Source: Pseudonocardia alaniniphila
GTDB lineage: Bacteria; Actinomycetota; Actinomycetes; Mycobacteriales; Pseudonocardiaceae
Direction: 5' to 3'
Assembly (NCBI RefSeq): GCF_022524485.1
Contig: NZ_JAKXMK010000020.1
Location: 1-64,000, forward strand
DNA: 64,000 nt
Shown here piece by piece: positions 41,217 through 49,695 of this stretch; within the stretch, counting starts at the first letter, position 1, and each line of letters starts with the position of its first letter. A program made the translations under genes and the position numbers. The notes beneath the pieces are model-generated. The model had not been told where the DNA came from and did no database searches. It saw nothing but the letters and a program-made list of their open reading frames with translations.

Positions 41217-41912
41217 ATGGCTCGTCTCGACTATGCCGACCTGAACGCCACCATCCGCTACACCATGTGGTCGGTGTTCCGAGTGGAGCCGGGGAGGCTC
41301 GGCGAGGACCGCTCCGCGACGGCCACGCAGTTCACGGAGTTCCTCGACGCGCTGGCCGACAAGGGTGTGGCCGTCCGCGGCGTGTACGACCTCGCGGGGA
41401 TGCGCGCCGACGCGGACTTCATGATCTGGTGGCACGCCGAGAACGTCGAGGCGTTGCAGGCCGCGTACGCCGACCTCCGCCGCACCACCGCGCTCGGCCG
41501 CGTCCTCGCACCGGTCTGGAGCCAGGTGGCGCTGCACCGCCCCGCTGAGTTCAACAAGAGCCACCTGCCCGCGTTCATCGCGGGGGAGGACCCCAAGCAC
41601 TACGTCTGCGTCTACCCCTTCGTGCGGTCGCTGGACTGGTACCTCCTGCCCGACGACGAGCGCCGCCAGATGCTCGCCGACCACGGCATGCAGGCGCGCG
41701 GCTACCCCGACGTTCGCGCCAACACCGTGCCGGCCTTCGCGCTGGGCGACTACGAGTGGATCCTCGCCTTCGAGGCCGACCAGCTCGACCGGATCGTCGA
41801 CCTCATGCGGCACCTGCGGGCCACGGAGGCCCGCAGGCACGTCCGGCAGGAGGTGCCGTTCTTCACGGGGCCGCGGGTGCAGCCGAGCGAGCTCGTCGTC
41901 TCCTTCCCCTGA
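41217..41912 (+). CDS. hemQ: Coproheme decarboxylase (chlorite dismutase family)
   Basis: HemQ/ChdC decarboxylates coproheme to heme b. The 231-residue protein has LNATIRYTMWSVFRVEPG, RADADFMIWWHAENVEALQA, KHYVCVYPFVRSLDWYLLPDDERRQML (the reactive Tyr lies in this YPFVRS block), DHGMQARGYPDVRANTVPAFALGDYEW and RHVRQEVPFFTGPR. GATGGAGG precedes the ATG at 41217. It lies 88 bp after hemY, probably in the same transcriptional unit or with a weak promoter of its own (CAGGAT 6 nt before ATG). Confidence 0.96.
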   Translation: MARLDYADLNATIRYTMWSVFRVEPGRLGEDRSATATQFTEFLDALADKGVAVRGVYDLAGMRADADFMIWWHAENVEALQAAYADLRRTTALGRVLAPVWSQVALHRPAEFNKSHLPAFIAGEDPKHYVCVYPFVRSLDWYLLPDDERRQMLADHGMQARGYPDVRANTVPAFALGDYEWILAFEADQLDRIVDLMRHLRATEARRHVRQEVPFFTGPRVQPSELVVSFP

Positions 41913-41916
41913 TCGT

Positions 41917-41935
41917 CGCGGTTCGGCTGACCGCG
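41917..41935. terminator. Hairpin between convergent hemQ and hydrolase genes
   Basis: CGCGGT/ACCGCG 6-bp stem with a 7-nt loop between stop codons at 41912 and 41938. It is modest in strength and has no T-tract. Confidence 0.45.
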
Positions 41936-41937
41936 GC

Positions 41938-43314
41938 TCAGGGGCAGGGTGCGAACAACGGGCGCGTGTTGTCCTCGCCGGGGCTGCCGCTCGCGGAGTA
42001 GGCGGCCGCATCGGTGAAGCGGCAGCCGAAGTCCGGGTGGGCCACGGTCTCGGGGTCCGTCACGTCGTCGCCCTCAGGCCGGGTGCCGTCCTCCACCCAT
42101 GCCACGAGGTCGTCCCACGCCTGGCCGGCCTCGGCGGGGGAGAACTCGCAGTGGCCGGCGGCGCGGATCGCCCGCTGCACGAGGAGCTCGTCGCGGCCGG
42201 CCGCCTGCACCTCCTGCGCGTAGATCTGCTCCATGGAGAACGGCACGAACATGTCGCCGAGGTCGTGCAGCGACAGCACGGGCGCGTCCGGCTTGCCGAA
42301 CACCTGCGCGACGGGGGTGAGCCCGCGCGACTCTCGCGTGCGCTCGTCGGCCACTTCCACGCGCTGCACGCCCGCGTCGAGGTCGACCGGCTCGTCCGGG
42401 GCGTAGTCGGTGCCGACGTTGCCTGCCACGACCCCGGGATCGGCGGCCACACCCTCGACGGGTGTCGGCGACGCGTCCGGCACGCCGAGGCCGAACAGGT
42501 AGTCCTTCCAGTAGGCGAACGAGGCGTCGGTGCCGGGTCGCGGGCCGCCGGAGTCGAGCACGGTGGCCGCCCGTAGCTGCTGCGCAGCCGGGGTGTCGAC
42601 GGCCGGGTTGCCCTCGGCGAGCCCGAGGCCGTCGTAGATCCGCGGGAGCACCGCCGTGGCGAAGTCGGGACCCGCCGGGTAGGCGGGCACGCCGGCCAGA
42701 GCGCCGGCGGTCAGCTGGTAGTCGAGGAAGTAGTCGAAGAGCTCGTGGTCGCCGAGCACGCCGCACATCGGCAGCGCGCCCGCGTAGGTGTCCGGGTGCT
42801 CCTCCAGCGCCCGGGCCACCACGTGCCCGCCCATCGAGACGCCCGCGAGGTACGTCCGTTCCGGCGCCCTGACGAGCTCGGTGAACTCCGTCGCCAGCGC
42901 CGCGGTGGACTGCACGCCGGCGGCGACGTCGTAGCCGTTGCGGTCGTAGGACGACGCCGCCCACGCGTATCCCTGCGCGATGAACCGCTCCCGTAGCCCG
43001 TACGGCGGGGCGTCGACCGTGAGGTCCGCGCCGTTGCCACGGAAGCCGTGGGCCCACAGGACGAGGTCGCCGTTCCACTGTGGCGGGACCTCGGCCGCGT
43101 AGCCCGCGTGCTCGTTGATCCCGACGAAGAGCGTGGTCTCCCCGCCGCCGACGGGAAGCGGGTCGAGCTCGGGCAACACGATCATGTAGCCCGGCCACGG
43201 CCTGCTCCCGTCCAGGCCGTCGCCCGGCGGGTCCGCGGCCGCGACTCCCGGTGTCCACGCCGTCAGTCCGATCACGCCGGCCAGCAGGATGTGCAGCGGA
43301 CGGGAACGCGGCAT
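41938..43314 (-). CDS. Secreted alpha/beta hydrolase
   Basis: A 458-residue exported hydrolase. The signal peptide is SRPLHILLAGVIGLTAWTPG with a probable Ala-x-Ala site (GVAAADPPG) near residue 28. The nucleophile elbow LAGVSMGGHVVARAL (G-x-S-x-G) is near residue 155. A late SLHDLGDMFVPF carries the Asp and AGHCEFSPAEAGQAW the His. Relatives include extracellular tannase/esterase-like and peptidase-like hydrolases; the substrate is not evident. The ATG at 43314 has GGAGG 6 nt upstream. The upstream region is the palindromic element at 43403-43566. Confidence 0.85.
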   Translation of the reverse strand: MPRSRPLHILLAGVIGLTAWTPGVAAADPPGDGLDGSRPWPGYMIVLPELDPLPVGGGETTLFVGINEHAGYAAEVPPQWNGDLVLWAHGFRGNGADLTVDAPPYGLRERFIAQGYAWAASSYDRNGYDVAAGVQSTAALATEFTELVRAPERTYLAGVSMGGHVVARALEEHPDTYAGALPMCGVLGDHELFDYFLDYQLTAGALAGVPAYPAGPDFATAVLPRIYDGLGLAEGNPAVDTPAAQQLRAATVLDSGGPRPGTDASFAYWKDYLFGLGVPDASPTPVEGVAADPGVVAGNVGTDYAPDEPVDLDAGVQRVEVADERTRESRGLTPVAQVFGKPDAPVLSLHDLGDMFVPFSMEQIYAQEVQAAGRDELLVQRAIRAAGHCEFSPAEAGQAWDDLVAWVEDGTRPEGDDVTDPETVAHPDFGCRFTDAAAYSASGSPGEDNTRPLFAPCP

Positions 43315-43402
43315 GGAGAACCTCCGGCGCGGCGACTGGGTGTGGATCACACTCCTACCGGTCCGGCGAGCCGGATTAAAGGGCCGAGCGGACGAGATCG
43401 CT

Positions 43403-43566
43403 AGGAGGGTGCTGAACAACTCGGCCCTACTGCGCGGCGCCCAGGCGGCGCCCTCGCGGCGTTGTCGTCGGGCCCGATACAACAGCGGTATCGGCCCCTC
43501 CTCCGCCTTGCGATGCCACCACCTGGATCACCGCTCGCTACGGGCGGAGTTGTTCAGCACCCTCCT
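43403..43566. mobile_element. 164-bp near-palindromic element (MITE-like)
   Basis: Perfect 20-bp terminal inverted repeats (43403-43422 and 43547-43566; left end AGGAGGGTGCTGAACAACTC). The interior arms can also be aligned as an imperfect inverted repeat down to a 7-bp stem (CCGATAC/GTATCGG) around 43474-43494. It has no coding capacity. The right arm forms the 3' end of msrB, including its stop codon. No clear target duplication was found. It could be a miniature transposable element or a large hairpin terminator. Confidence 0.6.
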
Positions 43567-43987
43567 GGGCGTCAGGCTCCAGACGCAGCGAGATGGAGTT
43601 GATGCAGTAGCGCAGGTCGGTGGGTGTGCCGTAGCCCTCGCCCTCGAAGACGTGCCCGAGGTGGCTGTGGCAGGTGGCGCACAGCACCTCGACGCGCTTC
43701 ATCCCCAGGCTCGTGTCGACGCGTTCGATCACGGCGTCGCCCGCGAGCGGGGTGAAGAACGACGGCCAGCCGCAGTGTGACTCGAACTTGGTGTCGGAGC
43801 GGAACAGCTCGGCACCGCACGCCCGGCAGGAGTAGACGCCGGAGGTCTTGGTGTCGGTGTACTCACCGGTGAACGCCCGCTCCGTGCCCGCCTTGCGCAG
43901 GACCTGGTACTCGGCGGGGGTGAGCTGCTCGCGCCACTCGGCGTCGGTCTTGGCGACCTTCGGCGGCTGATCGGTCTGGGGATCCAT
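43538..43987 (-). CDS. msrB: Peptide-methionine (R)-S-oxide reductase
   Basis: MsrB reduces methionine-R-sulfoxide in proteins. The 149-residue protein begins TDAEWREQLTPAEYQVLRKAGTERAFTGEY. Zinc cysteines are C54/C57 (SCRACG) and C103/C106 (CATCHSH). The catalytic Cys128 is in RYCINSISLRL, and HLGHVFEGEG is intact. The usual C-terminus ends soon after SLRLEP. Here residues from about 141 (QEGAEQLRP) and the TAG stop are encoded by the right arm of the palindromic element, implying that element replaced the original end. The start has TAGTCT 7 nt upstream and GGAG. Confidence 0.96.
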   Translation of the reverse strand: MDPQTDQPPKVAKTDAEWREQLTPAEYQVLRKAGTERAFTGEYTDTKTSGVYSCRACGAELFRSDTKFESHCGWPSFFTPLAGDAVIERVDTSLGMKRVEVLCATCHSHLGHVFEGEGYGTPTDLRYCINSISLRLEPDAQEGAEQLRP

Positions 43988-44042
43988 GGTCTCCAGACTA
44001 TGTCCGGATGCGCCCTTCGTGCCGCCGAGCGGGGTCGTGCCG

Positions 44043-44348
44043 CTAGAGCCAGGTGACCAGGACGAACACCAGGGCTTCCCAGACGATGTAGGCCGCCACG
44101 GCGAGAAGCAGCATGACCACCAGCACGGCCGCCCAGCGTCGGCCGCCCTCCGCCCGGTTGGCGGAGTCGGCGAAGTTGCTCACGCCGGCGATGTAGCCCT
44201 CCACCGTGTACGCCGGGCCGTGCTGTTGCATGCGGTCCAGGTGCGCGGCGAAGGCCTGGGCTTCCGGGTCGTCGGGGTCCAGGCCGATCAGCTCGTCGTC
44301 GAACTGCCGTGACCTGGTTGTGCGTTTCGGGTCGTGGAGTTCGCGCAT
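44043..44348 (-). CDS. Small single-pass membrane protein
   Basis: A 101-residue protein with a charged N-terminal half (RELHDPKRTTRSRQFDDELI, DPDDPEAQAFAAHLDRM). One C-terminal hydrophobic helix, WAAVLVVMLLLAVAAYIVWEALVFVLV, follows; orientation uncertain. No family recognised. The ATG at 44348 is chosen because TACCCT lies 6 nt upstream; a longer in-frame start runs into the divergent polymerase gene. It shares a 31-bp divergent promoter region with that gene. Confidence 0.7.
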   Translation of the reverse strand: MRELHDPKRTTRSRQFDDELIGLDPDDPEAQAFAAHLDRMQQHGPAYTVEGYIAGVSNFADSANRAEGGRRWAAVLVVMLLLAVAAYIVWEALVFVLVTWL

Positions 44349-44354
44349 CGGTCG

Positions 44355-44360
44355 AGGGTA
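44355..44360 (-). promoter_or_regulatory. -10 box of leaderless small membrane-protein promoter
   Basis: TACCCT on the minus strand, 6 nt before the ATG at 44348. Confidence 0.5.
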
Positions 44361-44365
44361 GCCGG

Positions 44366-44371
44366 TAGCGT
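44366..44371 (+). promoter_or_regulatory. -10 box of leaderless LigD-polymerase promoter
   Basis: TAGCGT, 8 nt before the GTG at 44380. It is only 5 bp from the opposing -10 of the divergent gene, so the two promoters likely compete. Confidence 0.45.
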
Positions 44372-44379
44372 GCGCCACC

Positions 44380-45423
44380 GTGGCGAGCAAGAGCGCGGTG
44401 GTGCTCACCGTCCCCGGGCCGCACGGCCCCCGTGAAGTGCGGCTGACCAGCGCCGACCGGGTGTACTTCCCGGAGCGCGGGATCACCAAGGGCGAGGTGG
44501 TCGAGTACTACCGCGCCGTGGCGGAGCCGCTGCTCGGGGTGCTGCGTGATCGGCCGACCAACCTCAAGCGCTACCCCGACGGCGTCGACGGCGAGCCGTT
44601 CTACTCGAAACGGCTGCCGAAGGGAGCCCCCGACTACGTCGAGACCGCGCGGGTGACGTTCCCGAGCGGGCGCACCGCCGAGTCGCTCTGCCCCACGGAG
44701 CAGGCCGTGCTGGTGTGGGCGGCGAACATGGGCACGTTCGACTTCCACCCGTGGCCCGTGCGCCGCGCCGACACCGACCGTCCGGACGAGCTGCGCATTG
44801 ACCTCGACCCCCAGCCGGGCACCGACTTCGCCGACGCGAAGGAGGTGGCGGGCGTGTTGCGCGAGGTGCTCGACGAGGCCGGTCTGGTGGGCTGGCCCAA
44901 GACCTCCGGCGGCCGGGGCATCCACGTCTTCTCCCGGATCCGGGCCGAGTGGGACTTCATCGCGGTCCGGCACGCGGTGATCGCGATCGCGCGCCGGGTT
45001 GCCGAGCGGCTGCCGGCGAAGGCCACCGTCGACTGGTGGAAGGAGGAGCGCGGCGAGCGCGTGTTCCTCGACTACAACCAGGCCGCGCGCGACCGCACGG
45101 TCGCCTCCGCATGGTCGGTTCGCGGGCGTCCGCGGGCCACTGTGTCGATGCCGGTCACCTGGGACACACTTCCCGATGTCGAGCCGGAGGACTTCGACGT
45201 CAGGACGGTGCCGGGTCTGTTCGTGGAGCGCGGCGACCCGCACAAGGGTATGGACGATGCGATCGGCGGCCTCGAGACCGTGCTCGGCTGGTACGCCGCC
45301 GACGAGCGCGACCGCGGGCTCGGCGATCTGCCCTACCCGCCCGAGTACCCCAAGATGCCCGGCGAGCCGATGCGGGTGCAGCCGAGCCGCGCCCGCCGCG
45401 TGACCAGCGAGGACAGTGGCTGA
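44380..45423 (+). CDS. LigD-type primase/polymerase domain protein
   Basis: A 347-residue stand-alone archaeo-eukaryotic-primase-type polymerase, as found in bacterial LigD/PolD proteins. RVYFPERGITKGEVVEYYRAVAEPLL is the standard start. Catalytic acidic residues D141 and D143 are in ELRIDLDPQPG. KTSGGRGIHVFSRI (near 178), DYNQAARDRTVASAWSVRGRPRATVSMPVTWDTL and the terminal YPKMPGEPMRVQPS are all diagnostic. It has no ligase or nuclease domain, and no ku gene lies in the window, so its role may be end-joining, gap filling or another repair reaction. Confidence 0.93.
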   Translation: MASKSAVVLTVPGPHGPREVRLTSADRVYFPERGITKGEVVEYYRAVAEPLLGVLRDRPTNLKRYPDGVDGEPFYSKRLPKGAPDYVETARVTFPSGRTAESLCPTEQAVLVWAANMGTFDFHPWPVRRADTDRPDELRIDLDPQPGTDFADAKEVAGVLREVLDEAGLVGWPKTSGGRGIHVFSRIRAEWDFIAVRHAVIAIARRVAERLPAKATVDWWKEERGERVFLDYNQAARDRTVASAWSVRGRPRATVSMPVTWDTLPDVEPEDFDVRTVPGLFVERGDPHKGMDDAIGGLETVLGWYAADERDRGLGDLPYPPEYPKMPGEPMRVQPSRARRVTSEDSG

Positions 45424-45449
45424 ACGGCCCGATCGACGGGAGGACCACG

Positions 45450-45743
45450 ATGGACGACCAGGTCACCGCGTTGGCCGCGATTCTGCGCGGGGCCGGCGAG
45501 ACTCACCACCAGGTGTACCGCCTCGTCGACGGCGAGGACGCCGACTGGGCCTCCTGGTACGCCGACTGGTTGATCAGACTGTCGAGGCTGCCGGAGGTCC
45601 TCGGCGTCACGCCGGTCGCCAGTGAACTGGTCTACGTGCTCGTCGGCTCCGACAAGGAGCACACCGCGCAGCATCCGAACGTGCCGTGGGACGTGTTCTA
45701 CGCGGACCGGATCATCACCCACTTCCGTCCCGGCTCCGGGTAG
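45450..45743 (+). CDS. Small conserved-type hypothetical protein
   Basis: A 97-residue soluble protein reading AILRGAGETHHQVYRLVDGED, then ADWASWYADWLIRLSRLPEVLG and VLVGSDKEHTAQHPNVPWDVFYADRI. It has no membrane segment and no recognised family. The ATG at 45450 is preceded by GGGAGG 8 nt upstream. The frame also extends back to overlap the polymerase gene, but that region is a shadow of it. Co-directional with the polymerase with 26 bp between. Confidence 0.7.
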   Translation: MDDQVTALAAILRGAGETHHQVYRLVDGEDADWASWYADWLIRLSRLPEVLGVTPVASELVYVLVGSDKEHTAQHPNVPWDVFYADRIITHFRPGSG

Positions 45744-45761
45744 CGCGCTCGCGCGCCGGAC

Positions 45762-46907
45762 TCACCCACGCAGCGCTTGGCTGATCCGCGCCGCCTGCAG
45801 GGTGAGGTGGTGACGTTCGGCCAGGTTGGGGGCCGACCGTGCGGCGTCGGCATACAGCCGTGCCGCGGTCTCGAGGTCGCCCGCCTTCTCATGAAGGTAT
45901 GCCGAGGCGGCGGTGTGGCGAGGCAGGCCGGGGTCCACCCTGGCCAAGGCCGCGAGGCCGGCCGCGGGGCCGTCGGCCTCGCCGACCGCGACCGCCCGGT
46001 TGAGCTCCACCACCGGGCTCCCGGTGAGCCGGAGCAGCTCGTCGTACCAGCCGACGATCTGCACCCAGTCGGTCTCCTCGACGCGCGGAGCGTCGGCATG
46101 CAGGGCGGCGATGGCGGCCTGGGCCTGGAACTCACCGAGTCGGTCGCGACCCAGCGCTTTCTGCAGGATGGCAACGCCCTCGGCGATGAGCGAGGTGTTC
46201 CAGCGGCAGCGGTCCTGCTCGGCCAGCGGGACCAGGCTGCCGTCGGGCCTGGTTCGCGCCGGTCTCCGAGCATGGTGCAGCAGCATCAACGCCAGCAGTC
46301 CCGCGGTCTCCTCGTCGTCGGTCATCGACGCCAGCTGCCGGGTGAGCCGGATCGCCTCGGCCGCCAGGTCGACGTCGCCGGTGTAGCCCTCGTTGAAGAC
46401 GAGGTAGAGCACCCGTAGCACCGTCGCCAGGTCGCCTGGCTCCTCGAACCGCACGCCGCCGACCGTGCGTTTGGCCCGGCTGATCCGCTGCGCCATCGTC
46501 GCCTCCGGCACGAGATAGGCCTGGGCGATCTGGCGGGTGGTCAAGCCACCGACGGCCCGCAGCGTGAGGGCCACCGCGGACGCCGGGGTCAGCGACGGAT
46601 GCGCGCAGAGGAAGAAGAGCTGCAACGTGTCGTCTGCGGTCTCGGCCGGTCCGGGTGGCGGCTCGGCGTCGACCCGCTGCTCCCTGTCGCGACGTGAGAC
46701 CTCGGAGCGGTGGGCGTCGACGAACTTGCGCCAGGCAACCGTGACCAGCCAGCCCTTCGGGTCGGCAGGTTGCCGGTCCGGCCAGGTCAGCGCGGCCTGG
46801 ATGAGTGCTTCCTGCACGGCGTCCTCGGCCGTCGCGAAATCGACCCCGCGACGTACGAGGACGCCGATCACCGCGGGAGTCAGCTCCCTCAGCAGCAGCT
46901 CGTCCAT
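45762..46907 (-). CDS. ECF42-type RNA polymerase sigma factor
   Basis: A 381-residue sigma factor with sigma2 and sigma4 domains and a long C-terminal extension. VRRGVDFATAEDAVQEALIQAALTWP is region 2. LTTRQIAQAYLVPEATMAQRISRAKRTV is the region 4 helix-turn-helix. YLVFNEGYTGDVDLAAEAIRLTRQL and the TPR-like tail HEKAGDLETAARLYADAARSAPN mark the ECF42 (DUF6596) group, which lacks anti-sigma factors and is controlled through its extension and YCII/DGPF partners. That partner is the adjacent gene. Start at the ATG at 46907 is moderately certain. Confidence 0.92.
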   Translation of the reverse strand: MDELLLRELTPAVIGVLVRRGVDFATAEDAVQEALIQAALTWPDRQPADPKGWLVTVAWRKFVDAHRSEVSRRDREQRVDAEPPPGPAETADDTLQLFFLCAHPSLTPASAVALTLRAVGGLTTRQIAQAYLVPEATMAQRISRAKRTVGGVRFEEPGDLATVLRVLYLVFNEGYTGDVDLAAEAIRLTRQLASMTDDEETAGLLALMLLHHARRPARTRPDGSLVPLAEQDRCRWNTSLIAEGVAILQKALGRDRLGEFQAQAAIAALHADAPRVEETDWVQIVGWYDELLRLTGSPVVELNRAVAVGEADGPAAGLAALARVDPGLPRHTAASAYLHEKAGDLETAARLYADAARSAPNLAERHHLTLQAARISQALRG

Positions 46908-46945
46908 CACCTGATGTGGCCCCTGACCTGGCCGAGCCGGCCCGG

Positions 46946-47353
46946 TCACTCGGTGACCGTGTGCGCGGTGCCCATGAACGGGCGCAACTCGAGCCATTCG
47001 TGGATCGGCTTGCCGCCTGCTCCGGGGGCTGCCGACAGCTCACCGGCGAGCTCGAGCGCGCGCTCGTAGGTGTCGACGTCGATCACCATCCAGCCGGCGA
47101 TGACGTCCTTGGTCTCCGCGAAGGGTCCGTCGGTGACCGGCGGCCTGCCCTCCCCGTCGTACCGGACGAACGTGCCCTCGGACGAGAGTGCCTGGCTGTC
47201 GACGAACTCGCCGGAGCTCTCGAGCCGGGCGGCGAAGTCGGCCATGTACTGCAGGTGGTCCTGGACCTCCTGCGGGGTCCACCGGTCCATCGGGACGGGG
47301 TTCACGGCCTCGGGGGCGCCGCGGTAGTGCTTGAGAAGCAGGTACTTCGCCAT
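46946..47353 (-). CDS. YCII-related (DGPF) protein, ECF42 partner
   Basis: A single YCII domain of 135 residues. AKYLLLKHYRGAPEAVNPVP is the start, PVTDGPFAETKDVIAGWMVIDVD holds the DGPF motif, and the end is the domain's ALELAGELSAAPGAGG...IHEWLELRPF. In many actinobacteria DGPF proteins are encoded next to ECF42 sigma factors and belong to their regulon. AAGGAG lies 7 nt before the ATG. The sigma factor gene follows after 38 bp on the same strand. Confidence 0.9.
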   Translation of the reverse strand: MAKYLLLKHYRGAPEAVNPVPMDRWTPQEVQDHLQYMADFAARLESSGEFVDSQALSSEGTFVRYDGEGRPPVTDGPFAETKDVIAGWMVIDVDTYERALELAGELSAAPGAGGKPIHEWLELRPFMGTAHTVTE

Positions 47354-47657
47354 GGTGGGTCTCCTTGGTGCGCTGCGGCCACGGTGGCTGCATCCGGCCC
47401 TGGGACGGAGCCGGGAGGCCGGCCTCGACATCCCCGTCACATCTTCTTCGAGAATTTTCTGACGCGGCCCGGTCCGGGCCACACACCGGTCCGCATACAC
47501 GGGCCGGGGCTGGCACGACGAGAGCATCGCGGACGTCCTCGAAGGCCCGTGACTCGGCACACACGTCCCGGTCCCCGGGGACCGGCATAAGCACCGGCCC
47601 TCAGGCGCTTATACGAGTAAGTTCGTCGACGGCGAACCGAGAAGTGGAGGAGATCGG
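47354..47657. other. 304-bp intergenic region with palindromes
   Basis: A divergent gap between the YCII and hydrolase genes. It contains an 18-bp perfect palindrome (47568-47585, half-site CCGGTCCCC) and, just after, ATAAGC (47587-47592) and GCTTAT (47607-47612), an inverted repeat with a 14-nt spacer. These lie 45-90 bp upstream of the hydrolase ATG, so they may be operator sites. No ORF, RNA or IS recognised. Confidence 0.45.
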
Positions 47658-48506
47658 ATGTCACCGAACGATGAGAGGCGCGCGACCGTGGACGTCGACG
47701 GCGCGCCGGCAAGCTACTTGACCGCCGGCGACGGCCCGGTCGTCCTGATGGTGCACGGCACGTACTGGAGCCGGGTCTTCCTCCCGATCCTGGACGATCT
47801 CGCCGCTGCGGGTCTGCGCCCTGTGGCCGTGGACCTGCCCGGATTCGGTCGCTCCGGGGGAGAGCTCACGGTGAGGACCGCGACCATTCCCGACCTCTCG
47901 GCCTGGGTGGTGCGCTTCGCCCGCGCGCTCGGTGTCGACGGACCTGTGTCGATCGTCGGGCACGACATCGGTGGCGCGATCGCGCAGCACCTGCTCGCCG
48001 CGGGAGCCGTGGACGCCTTCGCGCTGCTCAACGGCGTGACCTACGACTCGTGGCCGCAGCCGAGGATCGCCCGGTTCGCCGATCCGGCCCTGGTCGCCGC
48101 AACGTCGGCACGCGATCTGGTGGAGATCCGGCGTGGGGCGGTCGTCGACGCGCTGGCCGGCGCGGCGACCGACGCTCTGGTGGAGGAGTACCTCGAACCG
48201 CTCGCCGTGGAGCGTGTTGCGCGGTCCTGGATGGCCTTCGCCGCTGCGGCGGACAATCGCTACACCCTCGATCTGATGCCGTCGCTGCGCGCATCCACCA
48301 TTCCGAAGCTGCTGGTCTGGGGTGAGGACGATCCCTTCCAGCAGGTCCACCACGCCGAGCGGTTCGCCGCCGAGGTGCCGAACTCGACGCTGGTGCGTGT
48401 GGCCGACGCCGGCCACATCCCGACGGAGAACGATCCCAGGGCGGTGGGCGCCCCGCTGGCCGACTTCTTCGCGAGGCGCGCCGCGAGTAAGCAGAACGAG
48501 GGCTGA
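47658..48506 (+). CDS. Alpha/beta hydrolase (Asp-nucleophile type)
   Basis: A 282-residue hydrolase. VVLMVHGTYWSRVFLPILDDL is the oxyanion region. The nucleophile elbow VSIVGHDIGGAIAQHLLA has Asp in place of Ser (G-H-D-x-G-G), as in haloalkane dehalogenases and epoxide hydrolases. LVWGEDDPFQQ supplies the acid and ADAGHIPTENDP the His. GGAGGAG precedes the ATG. The exact reaction cannot be told from the motifs. It stands alone, with palindromic sites upstream. Confidence 0.88.
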   Translation: MSPNDERRATVDVDGAPASYLTAGDGPVVLMVHGTYWSRVFLPILDDLAAAGLRPVAVDLPGFGRSGGELTVRTATIPDLSAWVVRFARALGVDGPVSIVGHDIGGAIAQHLLAAGAVDAFALLNGVTYDSWPQPRIARFADPALVAATSARDLVEIRRGAVVDALAGAATDALVEEYLEPLAVERVARSWMAFAAAADNRYTLDLMPSLRASTIPKLLVWGEDDPFQQVHHAERFAAEVPNSTLVRVADAGHIPTENDPRAVGAPLADFFARRAASKQNEG

Positions 48507-48696
48507 CCTCCCGTCCCACGATCCCGGCGTATCGACGTCCCGACTCCGCAAGTACGAGTCCTACGAATTCTCGGTGCGGCACCGGGAAACCGGCCCTGCC
48601 GCGGCTGGTTCCTGCCCGCGTCCGTGGGTGACGCCTGCTTCGTTGCAGAGCATTCGGCGCAACTCCCCGCCATTCGTTCACGATCGGATTCAGGAC

Positions 48697-49695
48697 ATGC
48701 GAATACTGCCTGCTCTCACCGGTGCTCGCGCAGGCTCTGCCGACGTCTCCACCGGGCATCGAGGGTGTTCCTCCGATGTGCGTGACAGTGCAGCGGCCCG
48801 GCTGAGCGCGAAGGTGACGGCTCTTCTGCTCGCCGCGTTTCCCGGCGCTCTGTTCATTGTGATCTGGTCGAGCGGCTATCTGGTCGGGAAGATCGGCATG
48901 CGTGAGATGTCGGCTCTCACGCTGCTGTGGTGGCGATTCCTGGTGGCCGCGGTGGTGATGGGCGTCGTCGCCATCGTGACCCGGGCCCCGTGGCCGCGCA
49001 GGCCGATGGCGTGGATCCATCTGATCGTCACGGGATTCGTGTTGCATGCCGTTCAGTTCGGCGGCATCTACATCGGCTTGGGCCTGGGGGTGTCCGCGGG
49101 TCTCGCGTCGCTGATCGCCAGTGCGGGCCCGCTGGTGATCGCGGCGATCGCCGTCCCCGCGTTCGGTGAGTTGCTGCGAAAGCGGCAATGGGTGGGATTG
49201 CTGCTCGGGCTGCTCGGAGTTGCGGCCGCGGTCGGTTCCGAACTCGGCGGCGGTGTTTCCGTGGCCGGACTGTTCGCGTTGCTGGTATCGCTGGTGGCAT
49301 TCGCCGGCGGCACGTTGTACCAGAAGCGATTCGGCGCGGTGATGGATCTCCGCAGCGGTCTGACGGTGCAACTGGTCGTGGCCACGGTCGCGATCACACC
49401 GCTCGCGCTCGGCCGTGGCGGCCTGTCGATACCGGTCACGTTCTCCGCGATCTGGCCCATCGTGTGGGCGAGCCTCGTGAGCTCCATCGGCGGGCTCGTC
49501 CTGCTCTTCGTCCTGCTGCGGCGCCGGGGTGGCGGGGCGGCCACGAGCTACCTCTTCCTGGTTCCTCCCGTGACGGCGTTGGCCGCCATCCCGTTGCTGG
49601 GCCAACCGCTCGAGGTGGGGGCGATGATCGGAACGGTGCTGGCCGCGATCGGTGTCGCCCTGGTCACCAGATCGGCACCGGCACCCGCCGAGTGA
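48697..49695 (+). CDS. EamA/DMT-family transporter
   Basis: A ten-helix drug/metabolite transporter of about 332 residues. LLLAAFPGALFIVIWSSGYLVGKIGMREMSALTLLWWRFL is the first EamA repeat, broken into two helices. The second repeat begins at FALLVSLVAFAGGTLYQKRFGA and ends VPPVTALAAIPLLGQPLEVGAMIG. Substrate unknown. The start is uncertain: ATG 48697 adds ~35 hydrophilic residues; GTG 48778 or 48814 would start nearer the first helix; none has a good ribosome binding site. The 190 bp before it contain no other feature I can support. Confidence 0.85.
   Translation: MRILPALTGARAGSADVSTGHRGCSSDVRDSAAARLSAKVTALLLAAFPGALFIVIWSSGYLVGKIGMREMSALTLLWWRFLVAAVVMGVVAIVTRAPWPRRPMAWIHLIVTGFVLHAVQFGGIYIGLGLGVSAGLASLIASAGPLVIAAIAVPAFGELLRKRQWVGLLLGLLGVAAAVGSELGGGVSVAGLFALLVSLVAFAGGTLYQKRFGAVMDLRSGLTVQLVVATVAITPLALGRGGLSIPVTFSAIWPIVWASLVSSIGGLVLLFVLLRRRGGGAATSYLFLVPPVTALAAIPLLGQPLEVGAMIGTVLAAIGVALVTRSAPAPAE

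Noticed and set aside
41938..43482. N-terminally extended secreted hydrolase starting at 43482
   Set aside because: The extension reads through the left arm of the palindromic element. The ATG at 43314 has a good ribosome binding site and begins a clean signal peptide.
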